Positions 6,244-6,544 of a stretch of DNA of 6,544 nucleotides are shown piece after piece. The position numbers and the translations under genes were made by a program. Position 1 is the first letter of the stretch. Each line of letters opens with the position of its first letter. The stretch covers positions 1-6,544 of the forward strand of contig CALFQW010000155.1 in the NCBI GenBank assembly GCA_937919305.1. Direction: 5' to 3'. The notes beneath the pieces are model-generated. The model did no database searches and was not told the origin of the DNA. It worked only from the letters and a program-made list of their open reading frames with translations. This DNA is from an uncultured Candidatus Saccharibacteria bacterium (lineage in GTDB: Bacteria > Patescibacteriota > Saccharimonadia > Saccharimonadales > Saccharimonadaceae).

Positions 6244-6272
6244 AAATTAGCATAAGCGTTTACTAAAGTCAA
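6244..6272 (-). promoter_or_regulatory. Candidate internal promoter between ftsX and the CHAP gene
   Basis: On the minus strand: TTGACT (6272-6267, 5 of 6), a 17-base spacer ending in TGC, and TAATTT (6249-6244). The layout matches the promoter at 3299-3327 (same TTGAC, same spacing, same TGCTAAT). The predicted start near 6237 lies inside or after the Shine-Dalgarno at 6239-6243, which would give an almost leaderless message, so the element may be weak or may serve a second mode of expression. Confidence 0.4.
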
Positions 6273-6299
6273 TGAACTTTAGCAGGAAACTTGTGCTGT

Positions 6300-6544
6300 T
6301 TATACTTTTAGATAACGGCGAACAGCCAATCGTGAACTTACTACGCCAATCACGGCTCCGATCAGAATCATAATAAATAGGACGACTGGGGCAAACAAAG
6401 TCATCAGACCGAGTGTTGGCCCTACGGCGCCTCCGTAGCCCGACAAGGGCTTCTCAAGCCAATACAGCAACGCGAACCCTAAGCCTGTTGCGATCAGGGC
6501 TGCAAAAAATCCATACATAACCGCCTCCACGACGAACGGCCCCC
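6300..6544 (-). CDS. ftsX: Cell division protein FtsX, C-terminal part (cut by the window)
   Basis: The last 80 full codons of FtsX, the membrane subunit of the FtsEX ABC-type complex that controls peptidoglycan hydrolases at the division site. The frame stays open to the window edge; the upstream residues G-P-F-V-V before E-A-V-M-Y-G match the conserved approach to the third membrane segment, so the GTG at 6530 is an internal codon and the true start lies beyond 6544. Visible parts: a membrane segment (FFAALIATGLGFALLYWL), a short external Gly-rich loop, the last membrane segment (LMTLFAPVVLFIMILIGAVI) and the typical cytoplasmic end with SSRLAVRRYLKV. ftsE is expected just upstream, outside the window. 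The CHAP hydrolase follows 69 bases downstream. Alternative: another FtsX-like permease, less likely given the C-terminal motif and the neighbour. Confidence 0.88.
   Translation of the reverse strand, partial: GPFVVEAVMYGFFAALIATGLGFALLYWLEKPLSGYGGAVGPTLGLMTLFAPVVLFIMILIGAVIGVVSSRLAVRRYLKV

Noticed and set aside
6231..6272. TTG start giving a 388-residue CHAP protein
   Set aside because: No ribosome binding site, and the TTG coincides with a promoter-like TTGACT; GGAGG before 6230 fixes the shorter form.

Overview
The window looks like a piece of a Patescibacteria (CPR) chromosome, most probably Candidatus Saccharibacteria (TM7). The clues are a Trm11-type RNA methyltransferase of the form I associate with CPR genomes, a gene order ftsX / coiled-coil CHAP hydrolase / S41 protease / single-domain response regulator, standard genetic code, Gram-positive style secretion signals and moderate GC. 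The lineage is an inference from remembered family traits, not from a search.

Left part, plus strand (1-2104): the 3' part of a THUMP/Trm11-like RNA methyltransferase whose start lies before the window; a small secreted lipoprotein gene with its own promoter and a strong GC-rich hairpin behind it; then rpmA (ribosomal protein bL27) with its own extended -10 promoter and a leader that can fold into an H-type pseudoknot ending flush against the Shine-Dalgarno. The lipoprotein gene is clearly richer in GC and resembles actinobacterial proteins, which suggests transfer from an actinobacterial host.

Middle, minus strand (2123-3327): an unrecognised acidic, cysteine-free coiled-coil protein of 381 residues, convergent with rpmA, driven by a near-consensus promoter.

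Right part, minus strand (3348-6544): a cell-envelope operon read right to left: the C-terminal end of FtsX (cut by the window edge), a secreted coiled-coil plus CHAP-domain peptidoglycan hydrolase of PcsB type, a membrane-anchored C-terminal processing protease with an intact Ser/Lys/Gln triad, and a receiver-only response regulator, closed by a 16-bp stem terminator. In known systems FtsEX transmits a division signal through FtsX to a coiled-coil hydrolase partner; here the partner directly follows ftsX, and the protease and regulator may adjust its level or activity.

About 90 percent of the window is coding. The longest non-coding gaps are 1636-1831 (hairpin, promoter, rpmA leader) and 3269-3402 (promoter, terminator); there is no gene-free stretch above 300 bases. 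No tRNA, rRNA, CRISPR array, transposase or long repeat was seen. The most interesting element is the rpmA leader pseudoknot; the lipoprotein cassette is second.
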